Of a stretch of DNA of 64,000 nt, positions 45,688-55,158 are shown piece after piece. A program made the translations under genes and the position numbers. The stretch comes from Apibacter muscae (GTDB taxonomy: Bacteria > Bacteroidota > Bacteroidia > Flavobacteriales > Weeksellaceae), in NCBI RefSeq assembly GCF_007845635.1, contig NZ_SELG01000029.1:1-64000 (forward strand). The letters run 5' to 3'. How positions within the stretch are numbered: position 1 is the first letter of the stretch; the number at the start of each line of letters is the position of its first letter. Below the pieces are notes generated by a model. It was not told the origin of the DNA. It saw nothing but the letters and a program-made list of their open reading frames with translations, and made no database searches.

Positions 45688-46554
45688 TTAGTAAAAAGAA
45701 TGCTTTAATGATTTGTGATAAATATTCATACTATCTTTCTTTAAAAACCCAATCAATGTCATATCAAATTCTTTTGCTATACTTACTGCTAAACTTGACG
45801 GAGCTCCTATGGAAGCTATTAATGAAACCCCTGCCATTGATGCTTTTTGAATAAGTTCGAAACTTGCTCTTCCACTTAATAAAAGTATTTTATCATTTAG
45901 TGGCAAATGATTATTGATTAAAAAATACCCGATTAATTTATCTAGTGCATTATGCCTACCAACATCTTCTCTCATAGCATTTAAATTCCCTTCTAAATCA
46001 AAAATTGCTGATGCATGAATACCCCCTGTAATTTCAAAATTTGATTGGGTTTTCTTTAATACCTCGGCTAGAGCATAAAAAATTTCTGTATTTATCTTTA
46101 ATGATTTTTTTTTAATATTTTGATACTTATTCACTGTTTTTATAGCCTGTATGGAGCTTTTACCACAGACACCACAACTAGATGTTGTATAAAAATTCCG
46201 ATCAGAATTTCCTATCTCCGGATTATAGCCGTCTGACAACTCTACTATAACTCTATTTTCTTGCAATAAAGGAGTACCTTCTTCGGTACTTTTCACAGTC
46301 TTTATTTCTTTATAGGAATTAATTATTCCTTCTGTAAATAAAAAACCTATTGCCAGTTCCACATCATTCCCTGGAGTTCTCATGGTAATAGAAATATTTT
46401 TTTCCGTTTTATTTCCAGTCGATCCAAACAAAATTCTAATCTCGAGAGGCTCTTCCACAGATACAGAATCAGTAAAATTTACAAATCTCCCCTGCTTTAC
46501 TTTAACTGTATCTAATTGATTAATAGATTTTTTATTTAATAAACTGTTTATCAT
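45688..46554 (-). CDS. fdhD: Formate dehydrogenase accessory sulfurtransferase FdhD
   Basis: A 288-aa FdhD, which passes sulfur from a cysteine desulfurase to the molybdenum cofactor of formate dehydrogenases. The essential motif SSCGVCGKSS is present, along with TPGNDVELAIGFLFTEGI, GGIHASAIFD and REDVGRHNALDKLIG. Upstream of the molybdoenzyme gene in the same direction, so likely one transcription unit. No other molybdenum-cofactor genes are in the window. Confidence 0.94.
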   Translation of the reverse strand: MINSLLNKKSINQLDTVKVKQGRFVNFTDSVSVEEPLEIRILFGSTGNKTEKNISITMRTPGNDVELAIGFLFTEGIINSYKEIKTVKSTEEGTPLLQENRVIVELSDGYNPEIGNSDRNFYTTSSCGVCGKSSIQAIKTVNKYQNIKKKSLKINTEIFYALAEVLKKTQSNFEITGGIHASAIFDLEGNLNAMREDVGRHNALDKLIGYFLINNHLPLNDKILLLSGRASFELIQKASMAGVSLIASIGAPSSLAVSIAKEFDMTLIGFLKKDSMNIYHKSLKHSFY

Positions 46555-46780
46555 TATTTATATTAAATTAATACGATAAATATATAAAATTTAACGATAA
46601 CAATTTAGTGTGAAAATAAATTATTAGAATTTTATAAAAAACAATTAAATATTGAGTATTATTTAGCTAAATAAGCTAAAAATTAAAAAACTTATGTTTT
46701 GTTAATAAGATTGTTTAGTAAATATTATTGTTTTAAAATTAAATGACAAAAATTTTAGTTAAAAAATATTTAATAATATA

Positions 46781-48604
46781 TTAACTACTAATTTTTTCTT
46801 TATCCATTTCTTTTTGTAATTCATCGAGAACTGGTTTAATCGTATCACTAGGAATGTCACTTATTCTTATATACATTAATCCATCAATAGCATCATTAAA
46901 TTTAGGATCTACATTAAATGCTATTACTCTAGCGTTTTGTTTGAAGTATTTTTTTATAAGTACAGGTAATCTTAAAGAGGGTTCTAATTCGTCTATTAAT
47001 TTGTCAAATTTATTCAAATCATTTTCAGCCGCGCCAAAAAAAAGATCTTTTTCAGTATCATTTAATTTTACTTTAAATTCATTTTTTGGATGTACAAATT
47101 GCGCCACGTAAGCATCGTAATAATGCGAGCGCATAAACTCTACCATTATAGATTTTGAAAAATTTGAAAATTGATTGCTAATGCTTACTCCTCCAATCAA
47201 ATATTTATAATAAGGATTTCTTAAACATACATGAACAATTCCTTTCCATAGTAAAAATAACGGCATTGGTTTTTGCTGAAATTCATTCATTATGAATGCA
47301 CGTCCCATTTCAATACTTTTTCTAAAAAAAGGTTGTATTTCATGGTCATATTCAAACAATGAAGCTGTATAAAAACCTTTAATTCCATGTTTTTTGTAGA
47401 TCTCCTCTCCCATTCCCATTCTATAGGAACCAACTATGGCTTGTTTTCCACTATCCCAAAGAAAAAGATGTCGATAAAACTGATCGAACTCATCTAAATC
47501 AAAAGCTTCATTGGTTCCCTCACCTACTTCCCTGAAGGTTATTTCTCTCAACCTGCCAATCTCTCTTAAGATATTAGGGATTTTTTCGGGTTTTGCAAAA
47601 AAAACTTCGTATTGATAATTGGTAAACAAATCACAATTAAATTCTCTAAGTAATTCTATTTCTTTTAAGATGCATTCTTTTGGAGTTTCATCTATGATAG
47701 GTTTCTGTTTGGCAGAATTCGCCGATTTCATCATTGTTGCGACTGAAAGAAATCTTAAATTTTTAAATGGATCTTTATTAACAGTGTAAAAAGATTTTAG
47801 CATATACACTTTACTCCTTATAAAGTTTCCATATTCTTTAATTGTAGGATAATCATTTTGCTGTTTAACGGAAATGGATTTCCCTATTCGTATTTGTATC
47901 GGTTTTTTTCTTTTCCTAACCATTTCAACCGGAAGCATTGCCGTTTGTAGATCCGGATGAATGTCATACATTTTATAAAAAAAATTGCTGTTTTTTGCGT
48001 GAAAATAAATAGGAATAATGGGCACTTTTGCCATTTTCATTAATTTCAAACTACCTTCTAGCCATTCCCTATCTTCATATTTTTTTGTTTTTCTATTGTA
48101 ATGCGAAACTTCTCCTGCAGGAAACATTGCTATGCAATGATCTTGCTTTAAATATCGTAAAGCTTCCATAATTGGCATTTTGTTATCAAAAACATCTTTA
48201 CGTGTTTCAAATGGGTTAACGGGTATAATTATATCTTTTAAAGGTTCTATTTTTTTTAGTAAAAAATTAGACATAATCTTAAAATCCGATCTTCGTTCAG
48301 AAATAATTTTCATAAGTATTATTCCGTCTAATGCCCCTAAAGGATGATTTGAAACTATGATAAATGGTCCGCTTTCGGGAATTCTTTTTAAATCTTCTTC
48401 ATGTATTTTATAGGTTACTTTTAGTTCGTCTAAAATTCTCTGATATGCTTCTTGAGCTGATAAATCTTTTACCTTATCGTATACTTCATTTACTTTGTTT
48501 AGTCTTAAAATATACATTAATAACCAAGCAACGCTTTTTCCTAGAAAGCCAAATTTTTTTAGTTTTAAAACATATTGTAAATCTTTAATAGATATTAAGC
48601 TCAT
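46781..48604 (-). CDS. Bifunctional acyltransferase (PlsC-like + N-acyltransferase) for aminolipids, OlsF/GlsF-like
   Basis: A 607-aa fusion. The N-terminal part (about 60-280) is a lysophospholipid acyltransferase fold with the catalytic NHPLGALDG and the substrate motif MFPAGEVS. The C-terminal part (about 310-580) is a GNAT-type/hemolysin-like N-acyltransferase (REITFREVGEGTNEAFDLDE, YRMGMGEEIY, EMGRAFI). The order matches bifunctional enzymes making ornithine or glycine lipids, in which the C-terminal half N-acylates the amino acid and the N-terminal half adds the second chain. The amino acid used is not evident. A single gene, divergent from fbp. Confidence 0.82.
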   Translation of the reverse strand: MSLISIKDLQYVLKLKKFGFLGKSVAWLLMYILRLNKVNEVYDKVKDLSAQEAYQRILDELKVTYKIHEEDLKRIPESGPFIIVSNHPLGALDGIILMKIISERRSDFKIMSNFLLKKIEPLKDIIIPVNPFETRKDVFDNKMPIMEALRYLKQDHCIAMFPAGEVSHYNRKTKKYEDREWLEGSLKLMKMAKVPIIPIYFHAKNSNFFYKMYDIHPDLQTAMLPVEMVRKRKKPIQIRIGKSISVKQQNDYPTIKEYGNFIRSKVYMLKSFYTVNKDPFKNLRFLSVATMMKSANSAKQKPIIDETPKECILKEIELLREFNCDLFTNYQYEVFFAKPEKIPNILREIGRLREITFREVGEGTNEAFDLDEFDQFYRHLFLWDSGKQAIVGSYRMGMGEEIYKKHGIKGFYTASLFEYDHEIQPFFRKSIEMGRAFIMNEFQQKPMPLFLLWKGIVHVCLRNPYYKYLIGGVSISNQFSNFSKSIMVEFMRSHYYDAYVAQFVHPKNEFKVKLNDTEKDLFFGAAENDLNKFDKLIDELEPSLRLPVLIKKYFKQNARVIAFNVDPKFNDAIDGLMYIRISDIPSDTIKPVLDELQKEMDKEKISS

Positions 48605-48777
48605 TGTTTATCAATTTTATATTCTATCTTCATCGTTTCTAATCTTCTTTTTCTTACTAATTGTATCATTAATCGAACATCTAAGCAAGATTTTTTTAAA
48701 AACGCTACTGATTCATAGGAATATTAACAAATATATGACAAATCTATTTATAACTAAATAACTACTTAAAATTTGAA

Positions 48778-48785
48778 TATATTTG
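48778..48785 (+). promoter_or_regulatory. -7 box of the fbp gene
   Basis: TATATTTG fits TAnnTTTG exactly, 22 bp before the fbp ATG. No clear -33 TTG. Confidence 0.55.
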
Positions 48786-48807
48786 AAAAATTCATAATTG
48801 AATTAAA

Positions 48808-49824
48808 ATGACAAATACTAAAACTAAAAACCCACAAACCTTAGGTGAATTTATTATTGAGAAACAAGCCGATTTCCAATATTCATCAGGAGAACTTTCT
48901 AGGCTCTTAAGCTCCATAAAACTAGCAGCTAAAGTAGTTAACCAACAAGTTAATAAAGCTGGTTTGGTTGATATTGTTGGTGCTATGGGGAATCATAATA
49001 TCCAAGGCGAAGAACAGCAAAAACTAGACGTTTTTGCTAATGAAACTTTTATAGCTGCGCTCAATAATCGAGAAGTGGTATGCGGAATTGCTTCCGAAGA
49101 GAATGAGGACTATATTAAAGTTCATGCTAAAAATAATATTAATTTAAGCAAATATGTGGTTCTTATTGATCCTTTAGATGGATCTTCAAACATTGATGTA
49201 AATGTAAACGTAGGAACCATATTTTCTATTTATAGAAGAACATCTTTAGAAGGTTCCGTTCAGGCTGAGGATTTTTTACAACCTGGAAAAAATCAAGTTG
49301 CTGCTGGATACATTGTTTATGGTTCTTCTACCATGCTTGTTTATACGACAGGAAATGGGGTTAATGGTTTTACTTTAGATCCTTCCTTAGGCACTTTTTA
49401 TCTCTCTCATCCTAACATTCAAATTCCTAAAAATGGGAAAATTTATTCTATTAATGAAGGAAATTACATAAAATTCCCACAAGGCATTAAAAAATACATA
49501 AAATATTGTCAAGAAGAAAATGAAGATCGTCCTTATACCTCTCGTTATATTGGATCGTTAGTGGCGGATTTTCATAGAAATCTATTAAAAGGTGGAATAT
49601 ATATTTATCCTTCGTATTCCAATGCGCCTAAAGGTAAATTACGTTTGTTGTATGAATGCAACCCCATCGCTTTATTAACAGAACAAGCCGGTGGCAAGGC
49701 TAGCGATGGATTTCATCGTATATTAGATATAACTCCGTCTGAATTACATGAACGCACGCCTTTTATTTGTGGTTCTAAAGAAATGGTTGAAAAAGTTGAA
49801 TACTTTATAAAAAATGCAAAATAA
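48808..49824 (+). CDS. fbp: Class I fructose-1,6-bisphosphatase
   Basis: A 338-aa gluconeogenic phosphatase. The metal-binding motif [20 protein letters not shown] and the substrate-binding [18 protein letters not shown] are clear, as is ASEENEDY upstream. Start [16 protein letters not shown] fits the family. Its end overlaps the downstream acetyltransferase gene by 11 bp. Confidence 0.96.
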   Translation: MTNTKTKNPQTLGEFIIEKQADFQYSSGELSRLLSSIKLAAKVVNQQVNKAGLVDIVGAMGNHNIQGEEQQKLDVFANETFIAALNNREVVCGIASEENEDYIKVHAKNNINLSKYVVLIDPLDGSSNIDVNVNVGTIFSIYRRTSLEGSVQAEDFLQPGKNQVAAGYIVYGSSTMLVYTTGNGVNGFTLDPSLGTFYLSHPNIQIPKNGKIYSINEGNYIKFPQGIKKYIKYCQEENEDRPYTSRYIGSLVADFHRNLLKGGIYIYPSYSNAPKGKLRLLYECNPIALLTEQAGGKASDGFHRILDITPSELHERTPFICGSKEMVEKVEYFIKNAK

Positions 49825-50275
49825 ATCTGAGGAAATATCTCTAAAAATTAAAAGATTTAATGAATTGTCAATAACTGAGCTTTATCATTTATTAAAACTT
49901 AGAAGTGAAGTTTTCATTATTGAACAAAACTCTATATATCAGGATTTAGATGACAAAGATTTAGAAGCTTATCATATGTTAATATATATAAAAAATGAAT
50001 TGGGTGCATATTCTAGAATTCTACCTAAGAATATTTCCTTTACTGAAGCTTCTATTGGAAGAGTTGTTGTAAAAAACAAATTTCGTTCTATTGGTTTAGG
50101 TAAAATACTTATGAATAAATCAATTGAAAATTTATACAATCTTCTAGGTAAACAGCCTATTAAAATAAGTGCTCAATTTTACGCCACTAATTTTTATAAA
50201 AAATTAGGTTTTGAAGAAATTGGAAAAATATATTTAGAAGATGGAATTGAACATATAAAAATGCTAAAAAAATAA
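49814..50275 (+). CDS. GNAT-family acetyltransferase (ElaA-like)
   Basis: A 153-aa GNAT protein. The opening [26 protein letters not shown] is characteristic of the ElaA branch, and the acetyl-CoA loop appears as [19 protein letters not shown]. Substrate unknown. It overlaps fbp by 11 bp and is followed by a bidirectional hairpin. Confidence 0.85.
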   Translation: MQNKSEEISLKIKRFNELSITELYHLLKLRSEVFIIEQNSIYQDLDDKDLEAYHMLIYIKNELGAYSRILPKNISFTEASIGRVVVKNKFRSIGLGKILMNKSIENLYNLLGKQPIKISAQFYATNFYKKLGFEEIGKIYLEDGIEHIKMLKK

Positions 50276-50281
50276 TTTTAA

Positions 50282-50312
50282 AAAAGGTCGGCTATAAATA
50301 AGCCGACCTTTT
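50282..50312. terminator. Bidirectional terminator between ElaA-like and receptor genes
   Basis: A 12-bp perfect stem (50282-50293 with 50301-50312) with A-run before and T-run after; it serves both converging genes. Confidence 0.85.
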
Positions 50313-50317
50313 AAATT

Positions 50318-53300
50318 TTAAGGATTTAAGGGTGTTGGAATTAGTTGATTACTTTCCTTAGTCTTATCGGTTTCAATTTCCGTATTCTCTTTTTTCATAT
50401 TTTTAAGTTTACCAAAATTATACGATAGTTTTATATAGTATAATTGATTTTGATTCCTTTGATAAAAATTGGTTAATAAATTCGGATTAGTAATCTGTGC
50501 TTTTAATTTAGTTGGGCTAAATACATTATTCATCCCTAAAGAAACTTTTAAATTATTATTATAGAAAGATCTTGATAATTCTATGTTAGAATAATTTATC
50601 GGCTGTTGTGATTTATATATTTGGAAATAACCATCTTTGGAACTAAATAAGTAAAATCCTGTTAATTTTATTTCTTTAGGAAGAACAATTTGAGTATATA
50701 AAGCATAAAACCACATAGGTTTCACTTTATCCATATAAGGATAGTCATCAACCTTATAGTAATTATACATCGTATAAAAATATAAGAAACTCATTTTATT
50801 TACATTCATGGGTTCATCGAAAAACTTTTTCCCTTTAGTAATTAACCCAAACGGCACTGGAACTCCTAAGGATATATTATAACTATTCACTCCGTTATAA
50901 GTTTTAGTTGTTTGATTTACCACCAACGAATTTTGTGCGTTCTCATAACTCATAAGGTTAATGCTTTTTGAATGAGTATATTGAAAACCGAGTCTTAAAT
51001 AATTGAATGCGCTTATAGACGCTTCATAATTATCATAATAATTGGGTTCTAAAAATAAATTACCCGTAGTGGTATTGTATTCATCATAATACCCTGTAAT
51101 ATTTGGGTCTAAGCTAGTATAAGAAGGAAGCGAAATACTTTTCCTATAGGAAGCATTAAAATTGATGGTTGAATTAAGCCTATACAATAAGCTAAATGAT
51201 GGGTAAAATTTTTCTAATGAATGTTTTGATTTTTGTAAGCTTTCTTTTACTTTACTAGTATATTCTAAGTTTTCATATCTTAAACCAGCGGTTATACTTA
51301 ACTTATTAAAGTTTTTGCTTAATTCCGTATATAATGCATATTGATTTTCATCGTATTTGAAATCCATAAAAGTATTGTAATTGGGATTTTCAAAAATTAA
51401 TGGTGAACTATTTAATAAATTATATCTTCCTTTGCTTGTAGAACTATTTAAGGAAAATTTTCCACCCGCATTTATTGTTAAATCTAATTCATGGATAGGT
51501 ATTTCAATATTTGATTTAAGATAGAAGTTATCTGACTTTGAGTCGATTTCATTTATTGAATAGTCATATATACCTAAATTATTTTGTATACCTCTATTTT
51601 GCAAATTTTTATTGAAATTAGAGTAATAAGCAGTAATATCAAATACTTTCCCTAAACTATCAATTTCTGTTCTGTACTTTGCTATGATTTCATGATTCGT
51701 ATTATCATTTTTTGAATTAAAATTATTAATAAGATTTAAATTTCCTGTATTGTCCATACCTAATAATACACCCAAGTTAGAATTATTATCATGGCTATAA
51801 TTAAAATTATAGTTTATAAGAATATTACTTCTTTCATTCAAACGAATATTGGCAGAGGGTCTAAAATAATAGAAACGATTGTAACTACTATTATTATTAT
51901 TTTGAATCATTAAAATAGAGGGTGAAAATGAGGTGAATTCTCTATTATTGGAAGTAAAAGTTTCATTTTCTCTATAACTAAAGCCTGAGTTTAGCTGTAA
52001 ACCTACAGATCCTCTACGAGTATTTAAACTGATTGATGGGCTAACAATATTTAGTTTATTAAAACGATAGTTCACGGTTGCCGTACCATTTAATCCCAGT
52101 GATGCTCTTCCATTGGTAACTATATTAATAATCCCTCCCCCAGTATTAGCTTCATAAGAAGCTCCAGGATTAGAAATTATTTCTATTTTTTCAATCGAAC
52201 TTGCAGGCATTCCTTGCAATAATCCTTCCAAATCAGAACCTGACAAACCGGTAGGTGAATTATCTATATATATAGCCATACTTTTACCATTAACGGTTAA
52301 TTCTCCCCCATAACCTTTAATAACACCTGGGATTTTAGTTAATGCTTCTTCTGCATTACCCCCTGAAAGTAACTCATTATCTTTCACTGAATATGTGGTT
52401 TTATTCGCTTCCACTTTTATCATTTCTTTTTTTCCACCTACTACAACCACTCCTTCCATATTTGTTATTTCGCTATTGCTTAGAGTATCCGGAACTTCCC
52501 CTATATTTCCAATATTATTCATGTAAACATTACCTATAAGTAAGGTATCAGGAAGACTTTCTACAACATCAAAGTCTATACTTTGAGTTTGATGACCTAT
52601 AGTGGATACTAAAATTCTAAATTTTCCTGGTATTTTAGAAATCGTATAACTATTATAACACTTAGCTGTGTTAAATGTTTTTACATCCTTGTATAAGGAA
52701 TCATATTTGTATTGAAATTTAATTTCTTTATTTAAATCATCTGCTAAACAAGCATTTGTTTTACTATCAACTATTTTAAATATGAGATTTAGAGTTGATT
52801 CGTTGTTTATATGAACATTAGATTCTAATGGCTTTTCCTCACTCTCATGATTTTTTATAGAATTATCAATAGGAGTGTAAACATTTGACGTTTCATTTTT
52901 ATTTAAAATAGGAAAACTTGACAAAGGTTTATATTTATTGCTATGGTTATCTACATTCCACTTCGTGTTAGGATTTGAGGAAAGTAATTTATCTTTATCA
53001 TATAAATAAATATTGTCATCATTATTGTTAAATGGAGTGGGTTTTAAAGTACTCGACTTTAAACTTGGAAGAGTAGATATACTATCTTCACCTATGCTTT
53101 TAGTATATTGTATTCCTACAGTAGAATCCTTATCTCCTATCTTATCTTGATTTTGTTTGGGAATCTCTTTAGGTTTTAGATATTCCTTTTTACCACTCAC
53201 GACAATCCCTTGGTTCTTATTGAACTTGTTTTTCTTCAACATTTGTTGATTATTGGGAAGGTTAACATAAACTTTGCCTAGATATAGCGGACCTAATGTT

Positions 53301-53602
53301 TTTTCTTTAACATCAAAAATAATTTCTTGAGTTTGATATCCTGATACTGAAATTAATATTTTAAATCTACCTGTTTTTTTAGAAATCGTATAACTATTAA
53401 AACATTTATTTGTAGTAAATGTTTTAACATCTTTAAACAAGGAATCATATTTATACTGAAAGGTAATTTCTTTATTTAAATCGTTACTTAAACATTTTTT
53501 AGTTTTAGCATCAACAATTTGAAAGATTACGTTAATTTTAGATTGACTTTTTCCAGCAAAAGGTAATAAAAATAATAAAAAGAAGATAAAATATTTTTTC
53601 AT
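50318..53602 (-). CDS. Outer-membrane beta-barrel receptor (TonB-dependent-like) with duplicated N-terminal domain
   Basis: A 1094-aa outer-membrane protein. The signal peptide ends at about residue 20. Two similar domains of about 95 residues follow, at about 21-115 and 269-365 (shared pattern FQYKYDSL.KDVKTF, then SYTISK). Each is followed by a GxVVxGxKKE segment. Next comes a plug domain (GGNAEEALTKIPGV, PASSIEKIEIISNPGASYEANTGGGIINIVT) and a long barrel ending near LSYNFGK. After the barrel a polar tail (TEIETDKTKESNQ) is unusual. Related to the OMP_b-brl_3 family. Ligand unknown; no substrate-binding lipoprotein partner is adjacent. Confidence 0.85.
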   Translation of the reverse strand: MKKYFIFFLLFLLPFAGKSQSKINVIFQIVDAKTKKCLSNDLNKEITFQYKYDSLFKDVKTFTTNKCFNSYTISKKTGRFKILISVSGYQTQEIIFDVKEKTLGPLYLGKVYVNLPNNQQMLKKNKFNKNQGIVVSGKKEYLKPKEIPKQNQDKIGDKDSTVGIQYTKSIGEDSISTLPSLKSSTLKPTPFNNNDDNIYLYDKDKLLSSNPNTKWNVDNHSNKYKPLSSFPILNKNETSNVYTPIDNSIKNHESEEKPLESNVHINNESTLNLIFKIVDSKTNACLADDLNKEIKFQYKYDSLYKDVKTFNTAKCYNSYTISKIPGKFRILVSTIGHQTQSIDFDVVESLPDTLLIGNVYMNNIGNIGEVPDTLSNSEITNMEGVVVVGGKKEMIKVEANKTTYSVKDNELLSGGNAEEALTKIPGVIKGYGGELTVNGKSMAIYIDNSPTGLSGSDLEGLLQGMPASSIEKIEIISNPGASYEANTGGGIINIVTNGRASLGLNGTATVNYRFNKLNIVSPSISLNTRRGSVGLQLNSGFSYRENETFTSNNREFTSFSPSILMIQNNNNSSYNRFYYFRPSANIRLNERSNILINYNFNYSHDNNSNLGVLLGMDNTGNLNLINNFNSKNDNTNHEIIAKYRTEIDSLGKVFDITAYYSNFNKNLQNRGIQNNLGIYDYSINEIDSKSDNFYLKSNIEIPIHELDLTINAGGKFSLNSSTSKGRYNLLNSSPLIFENPNYNTFMDFKYDENQYALYTELSKNFNKLSITAGLRYENLEYTSKVKESLQKSKHSLEKFYPSFSLLYRLNSTINFNASYRKSISLPSYTSLDPNITGYYDEYNTTTGNLFLEPNYYDNYEASISAFNYLRLGFQYTHSKSINLMSYENAQNSLVVNQTTKTYNGVNSYNISLGVPVPFGLITKGKKFFDEPMNVNKMSFLYFYTMYNYYKVDDYPYMDKVKPMWFYALYTQIVLPKEIKLTGFYLFSSKDGYFQIYKSQQPINYSNIELSRSFYNNNLKVSLGMNNVFSPTKLKAQITNPNLLTNFYQRNQNQLYYIKLSYNFGKLKNMKKENTEIETDKTKESNQLIPTPLNP

Positions 53603-53690
53603 ACTCGAATTTCTATATAGTATTCATATAAATTAAGCCATTTTCGATACAATATTAATCATTCATAAGCGAATAATCAAATTATAATTC

Positions 53691-53698
53691 TAAATTTG
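53691..53698 (+). promoter_or_regulatory. -7 box of the DUF3817 gene
   Basis: TAAATTTG fits TAnnTTTG, 23 bp before the ATG. No -33 TTG at the right spacing. Confidence 0.5.
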
Positions 53699-53721
53699 CA
53701 AATTGATGGTATATTCGTACT

Positions 53722-54015
53722 ATGAATAATAATAATTTAGATAAATATTTTAAATTAGTTTGTTATGCTGAAGGATTTAGTTGCTTTCTGCTTTTTCTTG
53801 TTGCTATGCCTTTAAAATATATGTTTAATACTCCTATTATTATGATTCCAGCGGGAATTATTCATGGATTTTTTTTTACGGCGTACTTAATATTAGCAAT
53901 TTATGCACGCAAATTGTATAAGTGGGACGATGAAGATTTTGTATTTGCTTTAATGTCAGCCTTCTTTCCTTTTGCAACTATTTGGGTTGAAAAAAAATTA
54001 ACTAAACCGAACTAG
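53722..54015 (+). CDS. DUF3817 integral membrane protein
   Basis: A 97-aa protein with three hydrophobic segments. The pattern YAEGFSCFLLFLVAMPLKY, then GIIHGFFFTAYLI and the end FPFATIWVEKKL, is that of DUF3817. Function is unknown for the family. Precedes an AI-2E family transporter gene by 66 bp on the same strand. Confidence 0.85.
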   Translation: MNNNNLDKYFKLVCYAEGFSCFLLFLVAMPLKYMFNTPIIMIPAGIIHGFFFTAYLILAIYARKLYKWDDEDFVFALMSAFFPFATIWVEKKLTKPN

Positions 54016-54081
54016 CATTATAATAAATTCAATCATTTTTTTACATTTTAATTTTATATTTACATCAAATTTAAATACACA

Positions 54082-55095
54082 ATGGTTGATAAAATAAGCA
54101 AAAAAACTATACATCAAGTTCTCTTTATTGTTATATTATTGCTACTATTTACCTTAATATTCAGCCAACTGGTAATATTTCTACCAAGTTTATTAGGCGC
54201 TATTACTTTATATACCCTATCTAGAGATTTATTTTTAAAACTGACTGAAGAAAAGAAATGGAATAAATGGTTAACGGTTTTTTTAATCTTTATATTAGCA
54301 TTTATACTTATTTCAGCTCCTGTTTATCTTATTATAGAACTAACTTATTCCAAAGTATCAACAGCTATTGCATATTCCAAAAACTTAAATGATTCTATTC
54401 TTAAAATTATGCATGATTTACAAACGAAGTATAATTTTGATCTTTTAAGTAAAGAAAACCTTTTAAAGGTAAGCAGTTGGGCTGGAAAATTTATCCCTCA
54501 AATTCTTAATTCTACTATAAATGTAGGTGTTGTTTTTGTATTTTCTTTTTTAATTTTCTTTTTTATGATTATGAATATTCGTAAACTAGAGAGTACTTTA
54601 ACCCAATGGTCTCCTTTAAAATTAGAAAATACTTTAAAATTAGGAAATCGTTTAAAAAGGATGATATTAGCCAATTCCATTGGCATACCAGCCGTTGCAT
54701 TGATTCAAGGTATTATAGCAACTATTGGTTATATAATTATTGGTTTAGATAACTTATGGTTCTGGTTTGCTGTAACTATATTTGCTGCAATGATCCCCTT
54801 AGTTGGGGCTACCTTAGCTTATCTGCCCATAGGAATTATATTATTTACTTCTGGACAAACCTGGCAACCAATATTTATTGTTTTATATGGATTTATTATC
54901 GTTGGATCTTCTGATAATATAGCTAGATTTACTTTATTAAAAAAGTTAGACAACGTACATCCATTAATTACAATTTTCGGAGTAATTTTTGGAATGAAAA
55001 TATTTGGTTTTTTAGGTTTAATCTTTGGACCTATATTATTATCAACCTTTTTTCTTTTATTGAATGTTTATAATGATGAATTTACTAACCGTTAA
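54082..55095 (+). CDS. AI-2E family transporter
   Basis: A 337-aa membrane protein of the AI-2E exporter/permease family (YdiK/TqsA-like) with about eight helices. It has the family layout: two N-terminal pairs of helices, a soluble segment (about 85-150), and a C-terminal part with ANSIGIPAVALIQGIIATIGY and LIFGPILLSTFFLL. Roles in the family range from autoinducer-2 export to Na+/H+ exchange, so the substrate is open. Confidence 0.88.
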   Translation: MVDKISKKTIHQVLFIVILLLLFTLIFSQLVIFLPSLLGAITLYTLSRDLFLKLTEEKKWNKWLTVFLIFILAFILISAPVYLIIELTYSKVSTAIAYSKNLNDSILKIMHDLQTKYNFDLLSKENLLKVSSWAGKFIPQILNSTINVGVVFVFSFLIFFFMIMNIRKLESTLTQWSPLKLENTLKLGNRLKRMILANSIGIPAVALIQGIIATIGYIIIGLDNLWFWFAVTIFAAMIPLVGATLAYLPIGIILFTSGQTWQPIFIVLYGFIIVGSSDNIARFTLLKKLDNVHPLITIFGVIFGMKIFGFLGLIFGPILLSTFFLLLNVYNDEFTNR

Positions 55096-55158
55096 ATCCA
55101 AATAGTTATTAATTTACAAACATTCATAAAAATCTCTTGAATAAATAAGAACTATAAC

